64,000 nucleotides of DNA from Janthinobacterium sp. ROICE36. GTDB lineage: Bacteria > Pseudomonadota > Gammaproteobacteria > Burkholderiales > Burkholderiaceae_D. The translations under genes were made by a program, and so were the position numbers. The notes beneath the pieces were generated by a model. The model saw only the letters and a program-made list of their open reading frames with translations. It was not told the origin of the DNA and ran no database searches. The stretch is taken from contig NZ_PEBS01000016.1 in assembly GCF_002869965.1 (NCBI RefSeq), forward strand, positions 1 through 64,000. Direction: 5' to 3'. The first letter of the stretch is position 1. The number at the start of each line of letters is the position of its first letter. Of this stretch, positions 1-8,542 are shown one piece after another.

Positions 1-2
1 AT

Positions 3-107
3 TTACTGAAAAACGAAAAGACAACCAAGGCCGGCATCGCTACCAAACGCTTAAAAGCTGGCTGGAATGCCGACTATCTCGCCAAGGTCTTGGGCTTGCC
101 GACCTGA
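3..107 (+). CDS. C-terminal end of an unidentified protein (5' end outside window)
   Basis: An open frame enters from the left edge and ends at the TGA at 105-107, giving 34 residues that finish YLAKVLGLPT. The composition (lysine and alanine rich, helical) looks like coding sequence, and the frame is open from the first base. The 3' end faces the 3' end of the formaldehyde dehydrogenase gene, 63 bp away, so the two are convergent. I do not recognise the family from so short a piece. It could also be chance open sequence. Confidence 0.4.
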   Translation, partial: LLKNEKTTKAGIATKRLKAGWNADYLAKVLGLPT

Positions 108-170
108 TGCTTCATGCAATCGCCCTGCCCTGCCCCGTCCGTCAAGTGTTGCGCAATATGTACACGCAGC

Positions 171-1277
171 TCAGTACAACACCACGGAACGGATCGATTC
201 ACCGCTCTTCATCAAGTCGAAGCCCTCATTGATGCGCTCCAGCGGCAAGCGGTGCGTGATCAGGTCGTCAATATTGAGCTTGCCTTCCATATACCAGTCA
301 ACGATCTTCGGCACGTCCGTGCGTCCGCGCGCGCCGCCAAAGGCCGAGCCGCGCCATTCGCGTCCCGTCACCAGCTGGAATGGGCGCGTGGAAATTTCCT
401 GTCCCGCTGCCGCCACGCCGATGATGAACGATTTGCCCCAGCCCTTGTGCGTGCACTCGAGCGCCTGGCGCATCAGCGTCGTGTTGCCGACGCATTCAAA
501 TGAATAATCGGCGCCGCCGTCGGTCAATTGCACGATGGCATCGACGACGTTTTCCACCTCGTTCGGATTGATGAAATGCGTCATGCCGAACTTGCGCGCG
601 ATGGCCTGGCGCGCCGGGTTGATGTCGATGCCGATGATTTTATCGGCGCCGACCATTTTCGCCGCCTGGATCACGTTCAGGCCGATCCCGCCCAGGCCGA
701 AGACCGCCACATTCGCGCCCGCTTCCACCTTGGCCGAGAACAGCACGGCGCCCACGCCCGTCGTCACGCCGCAGCCGATGTAGCAGACCTTGTCGAAGGG
801 CGCATCTTCGCGGATCTTGGCGAGAGCGATTTCCGGCACCACGATATAGTTGGAAAAGGTCGACGTGCCCATATGATGAAACAGCGGTTGGCCATTCAGG
901 GAAAAGCGGCTGGTGGCGTCCGGCATCAGGCCGCGACCCTGCGTGGAGCGGATGGCCTGGCACAGGTTGGTCTTTTGCGACAGGCAGAACTTGCACTGGC
1001 GGCATTCCGGCGTGTACAGGGGGATGACGTGATCATCCTTTTTCAGGGTCGTCACGCCCGGGCCCACATCGACGACGATGCCCGCGCCTTCGTGGCCGAG
1101 GATGGCGGGGAAGATGCCTTCCGGGTCGGCGCCCGACAGGGTGTAGTAATCGGTATGGCAAATGCCCGTGGCTTTCAGTTCGACCAGCACTTCGCCGGCG
1201 CGCGGGCCGGCCAGGTCGACTTCTTCGATGCTCAAAGGGGCACCCGCCTTCCAGGCAATCGCGGCTTTGGTTTTCAT
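171..1277 (-). CDS. adhC/frmA: S-(hydroxymethyl)glutathione dehydrogenase / class III alcohol dehydrogenase
   Basis: A 368-aa zinc-dependent medium-chain dehydrogenase that oxidises S-hydroxymethylglutathione with NAD, the main glutathione-dependent formaldehyde detoxification step in the cytoplasm. The catalytic-zinc ligands are visible as C40 (GICHTDYY) and H63-E64 (GHEGAG), with a further Cys in CYIGCGVTTGVG. The structural zinc loop has four Cys at 93, 96, 99 and 107. The Rossmann fold is marked by GLGGIGLNVIQ. Length and the C-terminus (ESIRSVVLY) are typical of the class III family. The start has GGAAGA six bases upstream. The usual frmR regulator or S-formylglutathione hydrolase is not adjacent, at least on the upstream side. 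Identification is secure; the exact gene name is by convention. Confidence 0.95.
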   Translation of the reverse strand: MKTKAAIAWKAGAPLSIEEVDLAGPRAGEVLVELKATGICHTDYYTLSGADPEGIFPAILGHEGAGIVVDVGPGVTTLKKDDHVIPLYTPECRQCKFCLSQKTNLCQAIRSTQGRGLMPDATSRFSLNGQPLFHHMGTSTFSNYIVVPEIALAKIREDAPFDKVCYIGCGVTTGVGAVLFSAKVEAGANVAVFGLGGIGLNVIQAAKMVGADKIIGIDINPARQAIARKFGMTHFINPNEVENVVDAIVQLTDGGADYSFECVGNTTLMRQALECTHKGWGKSFIIGVAAAGQEISTRPFQLVTGREWRGSAFGGARGRTDVPKIVDWYMEGKLNIDDLITHRLPLERINEGFDLMKSGESIRSVVLY

Positions 1278-1434
1278 GGAGTGTCTTCCCGCTCGGTTTC
1301 AGATGCGACATTATCGGGTGCCGGCGGGCTCGATAGCGCAGCTGGCCCCGCGCTTGTCTGAAAACGCGGCGCATTTGTCCGATGCCGCCGTACCGTGCAG
1401 CAGCGCACGGAAGCGCGGTGCGTGACAGGCGTAC

Positions 1435-1446
1435 GCTTGCGCAAGC
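1435..1446. promoter_or_regulatory. 12-bp perfect palindrome in divergent intergenic region
   Basis: GCTTGCGCAAGC is a perfect palindrome lying between the divergent formaldehyde dehydrogenase and PQQ-type dehydrogenase genes (gap 1278-1545). It could be a regulator site. There is no further support and no -35/-10 pair I trust beside it. The rest of the 268-bp gap shows no convincing gene. Confidence 0.25.
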
Positions 1447-1545
1447 TCAATCTTGCGGGCGCAAAAACGTGCATTCTTGACGCAACAGCATTGCCTGGAT
1501 GCATCTCACCGACTCGCCATTTCATCGTTCCCGCAGGAGACTGAC

Positions 1546-2994
1546 ATGCGCCATGTATTTTCACGACACCCGAATACCTGGCCAGCCCTGCTGCTGGCAT
1601 GCTGCCTGGCCCTGCTGGCCGCCTGTGGCGGCGGCCATGACGAGCACCCGCCCGTAGCCGCCACCGGCAGCATGACGGTCAGCATAGTCGGCTTGACGGC
1701 CGGCGTGGCGGGCGCCGTCACGCTCACCGGGCCCGCTTCCTACAGCAAGCTGCTGACGGCGGGCGCCACGCTCACCGACCTGGCGCCCGGCGCCTACGCG
1801 CTTAACGCCGCCAGCGTGGCGCAAGGCACGGCAGCGCTGGCACCCACGCCCGTCACGCAGCAGGTGCAAGTCTATGCGGGGGCGACGGCCGGCGCCAGCG
1901 TCACCTATGCAGCCACGGCACCGCTGGCCCTGGCCCTGCAAGAGGTGGCCAGCGGCTTGAGCGCGCCCATCTTTCTCACGGCGCCGCCCGGCGACAGCCG
2001 CCTCTTCATTCTCGAACGCCCAGGCCGCATCCGCGTGGTGCAAAACGGCAATCTGCTGGCCACACCTTTCCTCGACATCAGCAGCCTGACCACCACCAGC
2101 GGCGAACGGGGCTAGCTGTCACTGGCCTTCCATCCACAGTACGCCAGCAATGGGTATTTCTTTATTTACTACACCAACCTGGCCGGCGATATCGTCATCG
2201 AGCGGCGGCAAGTGTCGGCGGGCAACACCAACGTGGCCGATCCCCTGTCCGCACTGACCATCCTCACGATACCCCACCCCACGTTCAGCAACCACTATGG
2301 CGGCCTGCTCAGCTTTGGCCCGGATGGCTATCTATATGCGGGCACAGGCGATGGCGGCAGCGCGGGCGACCCGCCCGGCAACGCGCAAAATACCAACGTC
2401 CTGCTGGGCAAGCTGCTGCGCCTGGACGTCAACGCCAGCACGGTGGCCCAGCCGTACGCCATTCCACCCGGCAATCCATTCGCCGAGGCAGGCGGGCGCC
2501 CTGAAATCTGGGCCTACGGCTTGCGCAACCCGTGGCGCTACGCCTTCGACGTGCCGGCCCAGCTGCTGTACATCGCCGACGTGGGCCAGGCCAACTGGGA
2601 AGAGGTCGATGTGCGTCCCGTGGGCCAGGCGGGCAACAACTATGGCTGGAATATCATGGAAGGCGCGCACTGCTACAACAGCAGCAGCTGCACGCAGGCC
2701 GGGCTGGTCCTGCCTGCCATCGAATACGGCCACGATACGGCCGGCGGCTGTTCGATCACGGGCGGCTATGTGTACCGGGGCACGGCCTTGCCGGAACTGG
2801 CGGGGCAGTACCTGTATTCGGACTATTGCAGCGGCTGGCTGAAAAGCTTCAGCTACAGCAATGGCACTGCCTCGGCCGTGACGGACTGGGGCATCAGCAA
2901 CGTGGGAAATATCCTGTCCTTCGGCCAGGATGCGCAAAACGAGCTGTACATGCTGAGCGGAACAGGCAAGGTGTACCGCATAGTGCGTCACTGA
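1546..2994 (+). pseudogene. PQQ-dependent sugar (glucose/sorbosone) dehydrogenase, lipoprotein, interrupted by one in-frame TAG
   Basis: One continuous frame of 482 codons is broken only by TAG at 2113-2115 (codon 190). The ATG at 1546 follows AGGAGA at proper distance. The N-terminus is a lipoprotein signal ending LLAAC-GGG. Around residues 130-480 lie features of the soluble glucose/sorbosone dehydrogenase beta-propeller: APIFLTAPPGDSRLFILE, then GERG-stop-LSLAFHP where the family has GERGLLGLAFHP, then GGLLSFGPDGYLY, GDGG, YGLRNPWRYAFD, and NYGWNIMEG. Reading frame and protein similarity continue without shift across the stop, so the lesion is a single base-level nonsense change at a normally hydrophobic position. 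It is either a recent pseudogene, a base-call error, or a readthrough codon. If intact it would be a periplasmic, lipid-anchored quinoprotein oxidising an aldose-type substrate. Confidence 0.85.
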
Positions 2995-3026
2995 AGCGTA
3001 TACCCGCACCCAGCTGAGGGCATTTT

Positions 3027-3055
3027 TCGACGGAGCGCAGGGAACCGGCTAGAAT
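3027..3055 (+). promoter_or_regulatory. Putative sigma70 promoter for the thioesterase gene
   Basis: TCGACG (3027-3032) and TAGAAT (3050-3055) are separated by 17 bp and lie about 45 bp before the ATG at 3099. The -10 is good, the -35 matches four of six positions. Assigned by eye. Confidence 0.4.
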
Positions 3056-3098
3056 TGACATTTCCGCCGCGCCCTGCGCACCAGCCCAAGAGAACACC

Positions 3099-3542
3099 AT
3101 GGCCCGTTTGAAACTTGAATTTCCTGAAGACCAGTACTGCTATTCCTCGCAACTGACGGTACGCACGACGGACATCAATGCCGGCAACCATCTCGGCAAC
3201 GATTCCATGATTTCCATGATTTCGGAGGCCCGCGCCCGCTTCCTGTTCGAATATGGCGTGCGCGACATTGAAGCGGACGGTACCGGCATCATCGTCACCG
3301 ACCTGGCCACCACCTACCGCGCCGAAGCCCATGCGCGCGACCAGCTTCTGTTCGAAGTGGGCGTCATGGATTTCAACAAGTATGGCGGCGACATCACCTT
3401 CCGCATCACGCGCCCGCGCGACAACACCCTGATCGCCATGGCCAAGTCCGGCTTTGTGTTTTTCAACTATAAGCTCAGCCAGGTCGTGCCCATGGCGGAA
3501 GATTTCGGCAGCAAGTTCCCACAGGTGAACTGGATAGATTAA
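3099..3542 (+). CDS. Acyl-CoA thioesterase, 4HBT hotdog fold
   Basis: A 147-aa single-domain hotdog protein. The pattern RTTDINAGNHLGNDSMISMISEARARFL matches in short pieces the 4-hydroxybenzoyl-CoA thioesterase-like family: D and N in DINAGNHLGND occupy the position of the usual D-x-x-G/N-H catalytic loop, followed by the long central helix and the strand IIVTDLATTYRAEA. Family members hydrolyse acyl-CoA thioesters in the cytoplasm; the acyl group here cannot be predicted. It is monocistronic: upstream is the broken sugar dehydrogenase and downstream a 300-bp non-coding stretch. The start is the first ATG after a plausible promoter. Confidence 0.85.
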   Translation: MARLKLEFPEDQYCYSSQLTVRTTDINAGNHLGNDSMISMISEARARFLFEYGVRDIEADGTGIIVTDLATTYRAEAHARDQLLFEVGVMDFNKYGGDITFRITRPRDNTLIAMAKSGFVFFNYKLSQVVPMAEDFGSKFPQVNWID

Positions 3543-3553
3543 GCTGGCCCAAG

Positions 3554-3569
3554 GGCCGGGTTTTCGGCC
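3554..3569 (+). terminator. Weak terminator-like hairpin after the thioesterase
   Basis: GGCCG / CGGCC arms (3554-3558 and 3565-3569) enclose GGTTTT, followed by TGTTT, just after the stop codon at 3542. The stem is only 5 bp, so this is tentative. Confidence 0.3.
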
Positions 3570-3697
3570 TGTTTCCGCCGGGCAGCAAAACGGAATGGCC
3601 ATACGTACAAGCGTATTCGGCGCTGCTGTTTTGCCTCGACGCCGACATGCGCACGCCACGCGCCCATTTGCCCGCCGGCTTTGCCGGCCTGAGCCTC

Positions 3698-3738
3698 GGC
3701 GTCGTCAGTTTTCCTGCTGTCGGAAAACTGACGGCGCC
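3698..3738. repeat. Strong 17-bp stem-loop in non-coding stretch 3543-3842
   Basis: Arms 3698-3714 and 3722-3738 pair over 17 bp with one G-T wobble (core GTCAGTTTTCC / GGAAAACTGAC) around a 7-nt loop. No T-run follows, so it is not a typical intrinsic terminator. The surrounding 300 bp contains no gene I can support: open frames on both strands there have no ribosome binding site. The stem and its flanks look like a dispersed extragenic repeat (inference). Confidence 0.5.
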
Positions 3739-3842
3739 AGCCTGGGTGCGGCCAAGGGCGATGAAGCCAGGCTGAAGAAACCGCCCTTGCAGCGCGCGCA
3801 TGGTAGAGCCATACCTGCGCTGAAATAGCGATGAATGCCCGC

Positions 3843-4346
3843 TTACTTGCGCGCCTGGCGCTTCACTTTGATGCCGAAGGTATCGCCATACCAGTCATCG
3901 ATCATCAGCTTTTCATAGCGCAGCTTTTCATTGCTGAAGTAATGATTGATGCGACTCAGGTAAGACATGTCAGACAGGGCGGCATCGCCACTGCGAAGGA
4001 CCTTGCCATCCTGTTCCAGCACATAGTGCAGGCGCATGCGCGGCCAGTCGACCCGGCCGTTCATGACGCGGATATCCTGGCCGGCGCGCAGCGAGGGATT
4101 TTCACGTCCCGCCAAATCCACATCCGTGACGTCGATTTTCAAATTCTGCCCGGACGGCAGCGATGCGCCCAGTTTCTCGAAATGCCGGCTCAGTTCCTTC
4201 AACACCTCTTCCCGTTCCTGCGGGTTGAACGGGATATCCGTGAATTGATCCGGCTTGCTGAAATGCACTTCAGTTGCTGCCCAGGTCGCGCTGCTGGCCA
4301 GCAAGGCCAGGCCGGCGATCAGGGCGCGCGTCGTTTGCTTTTGCAT
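3843..4346 (-). CDS. DUF3016 family exported protein
   Basis: A 167-aa protein beginning MQKQTTRALIAGLALLASSATWA, a clear Sec signal peptide, so the mature protein is periplasmic or outer-membrane associated. The internal Met is chosen over the upstream in-frame ATG at 4403 because it starts the signal peptide and has AAGGG upstream. The mature part (VHFSKPDQFTDIP, LSRHFEKLGASLPSGQ, LKIDVTDVDLAG, RVDWPRMRLHY, LSRINHYFSNEKLRYEK, DWYGDTFG) matches the DUF3016 family, whose function is unknown. The gene is monocistronic and divergent from the HD-GYP regulator. Confidence 0.8.
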   Translation of the reverse strand: MQKQTTRALIAGLALLASSATWAATEVHFSKPDQFTDIPFNPQEREEVLKELSRHFEKLGASLPSGQNLKIDVTDVDLAGRENPSLRAGQDIRVMNGRVDWPRMRLHYVLEQDGKVLRSGDAALSDMSYLSRINHYFSNEKLRYEKLMIDDWYGDTFGIKVKRQARK

Positions 4347-4641
4347 GATGTACCCTTTCAGGAAATGTGAGTGACATGGGGGCCACTTCTTATGCCTATC
4401 CAATATAGCGCGCCGCAGCCCATTCTGACGCGGAATTCATACCTTGTTACTTTTCCGATTTCCGCCAGAAAGGCCAGGCGCCGTTTTTTTTGCAGATTCA
4501 TTGGCAATATTAATTAAAACAAAGTATTGTCTTGAAAATATAGTTGCCTAAGCGATAAAGTATAGTTAGTGCCGCCAACGTGGATTCACAGTGCTTTTTT
4601 GACATTCATGTTGCATGAGTTTAGTCAATTATTCTTGCTTG
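4347..4641. other. AT-rich intergenic region, no gene
   Basis: About 430 bp separate the divergent DUF3016 and HD-GYP genes. The part from roughly 4480 to 4660 is much richer in A and T than the rest of the window. I find no coding frame here. It carries the promoters for both neighbours; see the next entry. Confidence 0.6.
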
Positions 4642-4670
4642 TTGTTAATACTTGGCCGTCAGTCTACAAT
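4642..4670 (+). promoter_or_regulatory. Putative sigma70 promoter for the HD-GYP regulator
   Basis: TTGTTA (4642-4647), 17-bp spacer, TACAAT (4665-4670). It would give a leader of about 100 nt before the ATG at 4780. A second TTGACA at 4599-4604 lacks a good -10. Confidence 0.45.
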
Positions 4671-4779
4671 CGACAAAATGCGCCCGAAAAACGCGCAACG
4701 CCAGTAGTGGCGCACAGCTAAGCCTGGCGCCGGCGTCTCAGCATTGCGTCAGTTATGCCTTTTAGCGGAACTCGCCCTT

Positions 4780-6291
4780 ATGTCATTTTTGTCTTCAGCC
4801 TCACCCAAGTTACCCCCCTGGAAAGTCCTGCTCGTCGACGATGAACCCGACATCCATGACATCACCAAACTGACGCTGAGCCGTTTTCGCCTTGAAGGGC
4901 GCGCCCTGAGTTTCGTGCATGCGTATAGCGGCGCCGAGGCCAAGCAGGTGCTGGCGCGCGAAGAAGGCATCGCGCTGGTGTTTCTCGACGTGGTGATGGA
5001 GCGCGAAGACAGCGGCCTGGAAGTGGCGCGCTGGATGCGCGAAGACCTGGGCAACCAGTTTACGCGCATCGTGCTGCGCACGGGCCAGCCGGGCCAGGCG
5101 CCGGAAGAACGGGTGATCGTCAACTACGACATCAATGACTACAAGGAAAAGACGGAACTGGACCGCACCAAGCTGTTCACCACCACCTTTGCCGCCCTGC
5201 GCGCCTACCGCGACATCATGAAGGTCGAGGAAGCGCGCCTGGCCCAGCTGCATTACCGCGAAGGCCTCGAAAGAGTCATCGCGGCATCGTCGCATATCTT
5301 CAAGCAGCGCAACCTGCGCGACTTCGCCAGCGGCCTGCTGCAGCAAGTCGTCGCCCTGCTGCGCCTGGAAACGAGCATGCTGCTGCGCCTGCGCGGCGCC
5401 AGCGCCATTTCGGGCGAACAGGATTATGAAATCCTTGCGCAGATCGGCGACCATGAAGCCGATGGTGGCATCCTCAGCCCTTCCCTGCTGTCGCAGCTGG
5501 ACCATGCCAAGAGCAATAAAATCTCGCGCCTGCACGGCGACACCTATGTCGGCTATTTTCCGAACAGCAGCGGCAAGGCGTCCTTGCTGGTACTCAAAGG
5601 CGTGGAAGAGATTTCCGACCTCGATGCGCAATTACTGGAAGTATTCTGCTCGGGCGTGGCGATCGCCTTCGACAACATCCTGCTGACGCAGGAAATCACC
5701 GATACCCAGGCCGAACTGATACTGCGCCTGGGCGACGTGGTCGAATCGCGCTCGCATGAAGGCGGCAACCACGTGCGCCGCATGGCAGAAGTGTGCCAGC
5801 TGCTGGCGCAGGCCTCCGGCATGTCGGAAGAGGAAACCATGGTGCTGCGCCACGCAGCGCCCATGCATGACATCGGCAAGATTTCCACGCCAGACGCGGT
5901 GCTGCTCAAACCGGGCAAGCTAGACGCGGCCGAATGGGAAATCATGAAGCAGCATCCGACGGTGGGCATGTCCATCCTCGACGGCTCGCAGCGCCCGCTC
6001 TTGAAGGCGGCCGCCGTGATCGCCCACCAGCACCATGAAAAATACGACGGCAGCGGCTACCCGCAAGGTCTGGTGGGCGAAAACATCCACAAATACGCGC
6101 GCATCGCCGCCGTGGCCGACGTCTTCGACGCGCTGATGCACAAGCGCTGCTACAAAGATGCCTGGCCATTGGAACGGGTAGTGAGCTATCTGCGCGAAGT
6201 AAGCGGCAGCCACCTCGACCCGCAGTATGTGGAGTTGCTGATTGCGAATCTGGATGAGGCCCTGGCCTTGAACCAGCGTTTCCCTGACTGA
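4780..6291 (+). CDS. Response regulator: REC - DUF3369 - HD-GYP (cyclic-di-GMP phosphodiesterase)
   Basis: A 503-aa cytoplasmic regulator. Residues 10-130 form a receiver domain (LLVDDEPDIHD; phospho-acceptor Asp in FLDVVME). Residues about 150-310 form the DUF3369/GAF-like middle domain found in this architecture. Residues 325-490 form an HD-GYP domain with the full signature: HD in MHDIGK, then HQHHEKYDGSGYPQGL. Enzymes with this motif linearise c-di-GMP. The start at 4780 is preferred over 4744 because the preceding residues are not conserved-looking and the REC domain begins soon after. It faces a soluble histidine kinase, probably its partner. It likely lowers c-di-GMP on phosphorylation, affecting motility and biofilm. 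Confidence 0.93.
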   Translation: MSFLSSASPKLPPWKVLLVDDEPDIHDITKLTLSRFRLEGRALSFVHAYSGAEAKQVLAREEGIALVFLDVVMEREDSGLEVARWMREDLGNQFTRIVLRTGQPGQAPEERVIVNYDINDYKEKTELDRTKLFTTTFAALRAYRDIMKVEEARLAQLHYREGLERVIAASSHIFKQRNLRDFASGLLQQVVALLRLETSMLLRLRGASAISGEQDYEILAQIGDHEADGGILSPSLLSQLDHAKSNKISRLHGDTYVGYFPNSSGKASLLVLKGVEEISDLDAQLLEVFCSGVAIAFDNILLTQEITDTQAELILRLGDVVESRSHEGGNHVRRMAEVCQLLAQASGMSEEETMVLRHAAPMHDIGKISTPDAVLLKPGKLDAAEWEIMKQHPTVGMSILDGSQRPLLKAAAVIAHQHHEKYDGSGYPQGLVGENIHKYARIAAVADVFDALMHKRCYKDAWPLERVVSYLREVSGSHLDPQYVELLIANLDEALALNQRFPD

Positions 6292-6320
6292 TACGATTTC
6301 ATATGGCAAACCCGCGTCGC

Positions 6321-6425
6321 AAGAGCACCTGAAAAACGTTCAGGGCAAGGCGCGCGGTCGCAGACAGTGCGAATAGCACGGCAAGACCAAGCAACGCAGC
6401 CATGGACGTTTTCTCAGGTGCTCTT
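6321..6425. repeat. 105-bp element bounded by inverted repeats between convergent genes
   Basis: AAGAGCACCTGA (6321-6332) and its exact complement (6414-6425) flank the element; pairing continues inward through AAAAACGT / ACGTTTTC with one bulge to 6339 and 6406. The interior (6340-6405) is unpaired and GC-rich. The right arm includes the last codons and stop of the kinase gene. It may be a bidirectional terminator or a copy of a dispersed intergenic repeat. Confidence 0.6.
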
Positions 6426-8357
6426 AGGCTCCAGCGGGAAACGGATATTGTAATGCAATCCCATCCCCGGCGCACTGACCACCTTCACCGTGCCGCCCAG
6501 CGGCCCCGTCACCAGGTTGTACAGGATATGCGCGCCCAGGCCGCTGCCGCCCGAGCCCCGCTTGGTCGTGAAGAAAGGGTCGAACAGCTGGCCCAGGGTG
6601 GCGCTATCCATGCCCATGCCGTCGTCGCTGTAGTCGAGTTCCAGCATTTCGCCGGCCATCCTGGCACTGATCCTGATCTTGCCCGGCTCGCCTTCGACAA
6701 AGCCATGCACCAGTGAATTGACCACCATGTTCGTGACGATCTGCGAGACGGCGCCCGGATAGCTGCGCAGCTGCACCTCGGGTGCGCAATCGATCTCCAC
6801 CCTGATCGGCTTGCCCTTCAGCTTCGGTTGCAGGGAAAGCAGGATTTCATCGAGGTATTTGCGCAAATTAAAGCTGCGCAACTCGTCCGAAGACTGGTCC
6901 ACGGCCACCTGCTTGAAGCTGCGCACCAGCGCTGCGGCACGCTGCGTATTCGTCGTCATGATGCGCAGGGTCTGGTCGATGATATCGAAAAACTGCCGCA
7001 AGCCATCTTCATCGAGCTGGCCGCCTTCCAGGTCTTCGCGCGTGAGTTTCAATTCCTGCACCAGGTGGCTGGTGGCCGTGACGCATATGCCCAGCGGCGT
7101 ATTGATTTCATGCGCCACGCCAGCCACCAGGCGGCCCAGCGAGGCCAGTTTTTCCTGGCGCACCAGTTCCGACTGCGCTTCCTGCAAGGCGCTCAGGGCG
7201 CTGTTCAGGGCCGCGTTCTGCTCTTCCAGCGCTTGCTTGGCCTGGCGCCTGGCGCTGTCGGCCTGGATGCGGGCCATCGCCACGGCCACGTGGCTGGCCA
7301 TGAAAGCCAGCACGTCCAGTTCCGCCTGGCCATACACGACGGATTCGTCGTAGCTTTGCACGATGATCACGCCATAGTTACGCTCGCCCAGCAGCATGGG
7401 CGCGCCCATCCAGCTGGCGATGCCGACATTGCCCAGCGGCTCGTCCATCTCGCCGCTGGCCACCAGCGCCGCGTAGCTATCCGCATCGAGCAGACACGCT
7501 TGCCGACGCGCCAGCACGTACGAACTCATGCCGATGCCGTAATGAAAGCGCTTCACGGGCGCCTGCGCATCCTTTTCATCGACAAAATACGGGATCGTGA
7601 TGTCCTTGTTGTCCGGATGGTACAGGGCGATGAGGAAGTTCTTCGCCGTCACCAGCCCGCTGATGATGGCATGCAGGCGCGCATACAGGGTCGTCGCGTC
7701 GGCCGCCTGCGCCGACAGGTTGGCGATTTCATACAGCGCATGCTGCAGATTTTCCGCGCGGCGCCGCTCGGCCACCTCGTGCGCCAGCAGGGCCGTGCGC
7801 TCCTGCACCGCCTTTTCCAGCAGGTCCATGCTTTGCATGCCCTGCAGCGCGCTCGACACGTGCGTGGCGATCAGCGCAAACAGGGCCTGGTCTTCCAGGC
7901 TGAAGCGGTGCTGCGCGTCATAGCTCTGGATGACGATGGCGCCCAGCACCTGGTGCTGCTGGTCCAGCAGCGGACAGCCGATCCAGTGCTCGGCCGCCGT
8001 GCCGCCGCCCCAGGCCCCGCCACCGATGGCGCGCATGGCGTCGTCGGCGGCCGTCATCACCAGCTGCTTGCGGTTGACGATGACCCAGGCCGTGGGCGAC
8101 TGCTCGGCGCTGGCCAGGCGCACGCCCACGTCCGGGTCCGGCGCGGCGTCGAATTCATCGACAAAATAGGGAAAATGCACCAGACCGTCGTCACGGTCGC
8201 TGAGCGCCACATAAAAATTGGCCGCATACATGATGCGCCCCAGCGCCGCATGCACCGCCTGCAGGAATTCACTGATATCGCTGCAGGTGCTCGCGCGCTG
8301 GCCGATTTCCAGCAACACGGTTTGAACGGCTTCCAGACGGCTGAGACGGCTTTCCAT
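6414..8357 (-). CDS. Soluble hybrid-sensing histidine kinase with two GAF domains
   Basis: A 647-aa protein without membrane segments. Two GAF domains occupy about 10-170 and 205-365; each has a similar VALSDRDD / IALYHPDN start and IPYFVDE motif, suggesting internal duplication. A coiled coil leads to the HisKA region with H-box GVAHEINTPLG, then HATPase_c with an N-box (MVVNSLVHGF), G1 box (DDGMGMD) and G2 (GSGGSGLGAHIL). It autophosphorylates on His and should donate to a separate receiver; the convergent HD-GYP regulator is the obvious candidate. GAF domains imply a cytoplasmic ligand or redox signal, unidentified. Its stop lies within the inverted repeat noted above. Confidence 0.92.
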   Translation of the reverse strand: MESRLSRLEAVQTVLLEIGQRASTCSDISEFLQAVHAALGRIMYAANFYVALSDRDDGLVHFPYFVDEFDAAPDPDVGVRLASAEQSPTAWVIVNRKQLVMTAADDAMRAIGGGAWGGGTAAEHWIGCPLLDQQHQVLGAIVIQSYDAQHRFSLEDQALFALIATHVSSALQGMQSMDLLEKAVQERTALLAHEVAERRRAENLQHALYEIANLSAQAADATTLYARLHAIISGLVTAKNFLIALYHPDNKDITIPYFVDEKDAQAPVKRFHYGIGMSSYVLARRQACLLDADSYAALVASGEMDEPLGNVGIASWMGAPMLLGERNYGVIIVQSYDESVVYGQAELDVLAFMASHVAVAMARIQADSARRQAKQALEEQNAALNSALSALQEAQSELVRQEKLASLGRLVAGVAHEINTPLGICVTATSHLVQELKLTREDLEGGQLDEDGLRQFFDIIDQTLRIMTTNTQRAAALVRSFKQVAVDQSSDELRSFNLRKYLDEILLSLQPKLKGKPIRVEIDCAPEVQLRSYPGAVSQIVTNMVVNSLVHGFVEGEPGKIRISARMAGEMLELDYSDDGMGMDSATLGQLFDPFFTTKRGSGGSGLGAHILYNLVTGPLGGTVKVVSAPGMGLHYNIRFPLEPKST

Positions 8358-8542
8358 GGGTAACTGTGTGCCTTGTCCAAGTAGATGTTCTGAAAATCAA
8401 TATTATCAGTTCAGCCCAGCCTTGGCACGGCATAAAACGCACAATCTTGCCTTGAGGCAAAGCAACACACGCCACACCGGCATTTGCCACGCTGGCAATA
8501 CAGTGGCAGACTAGGCGCCTTCCTACAGACCAGACCGTCCTC

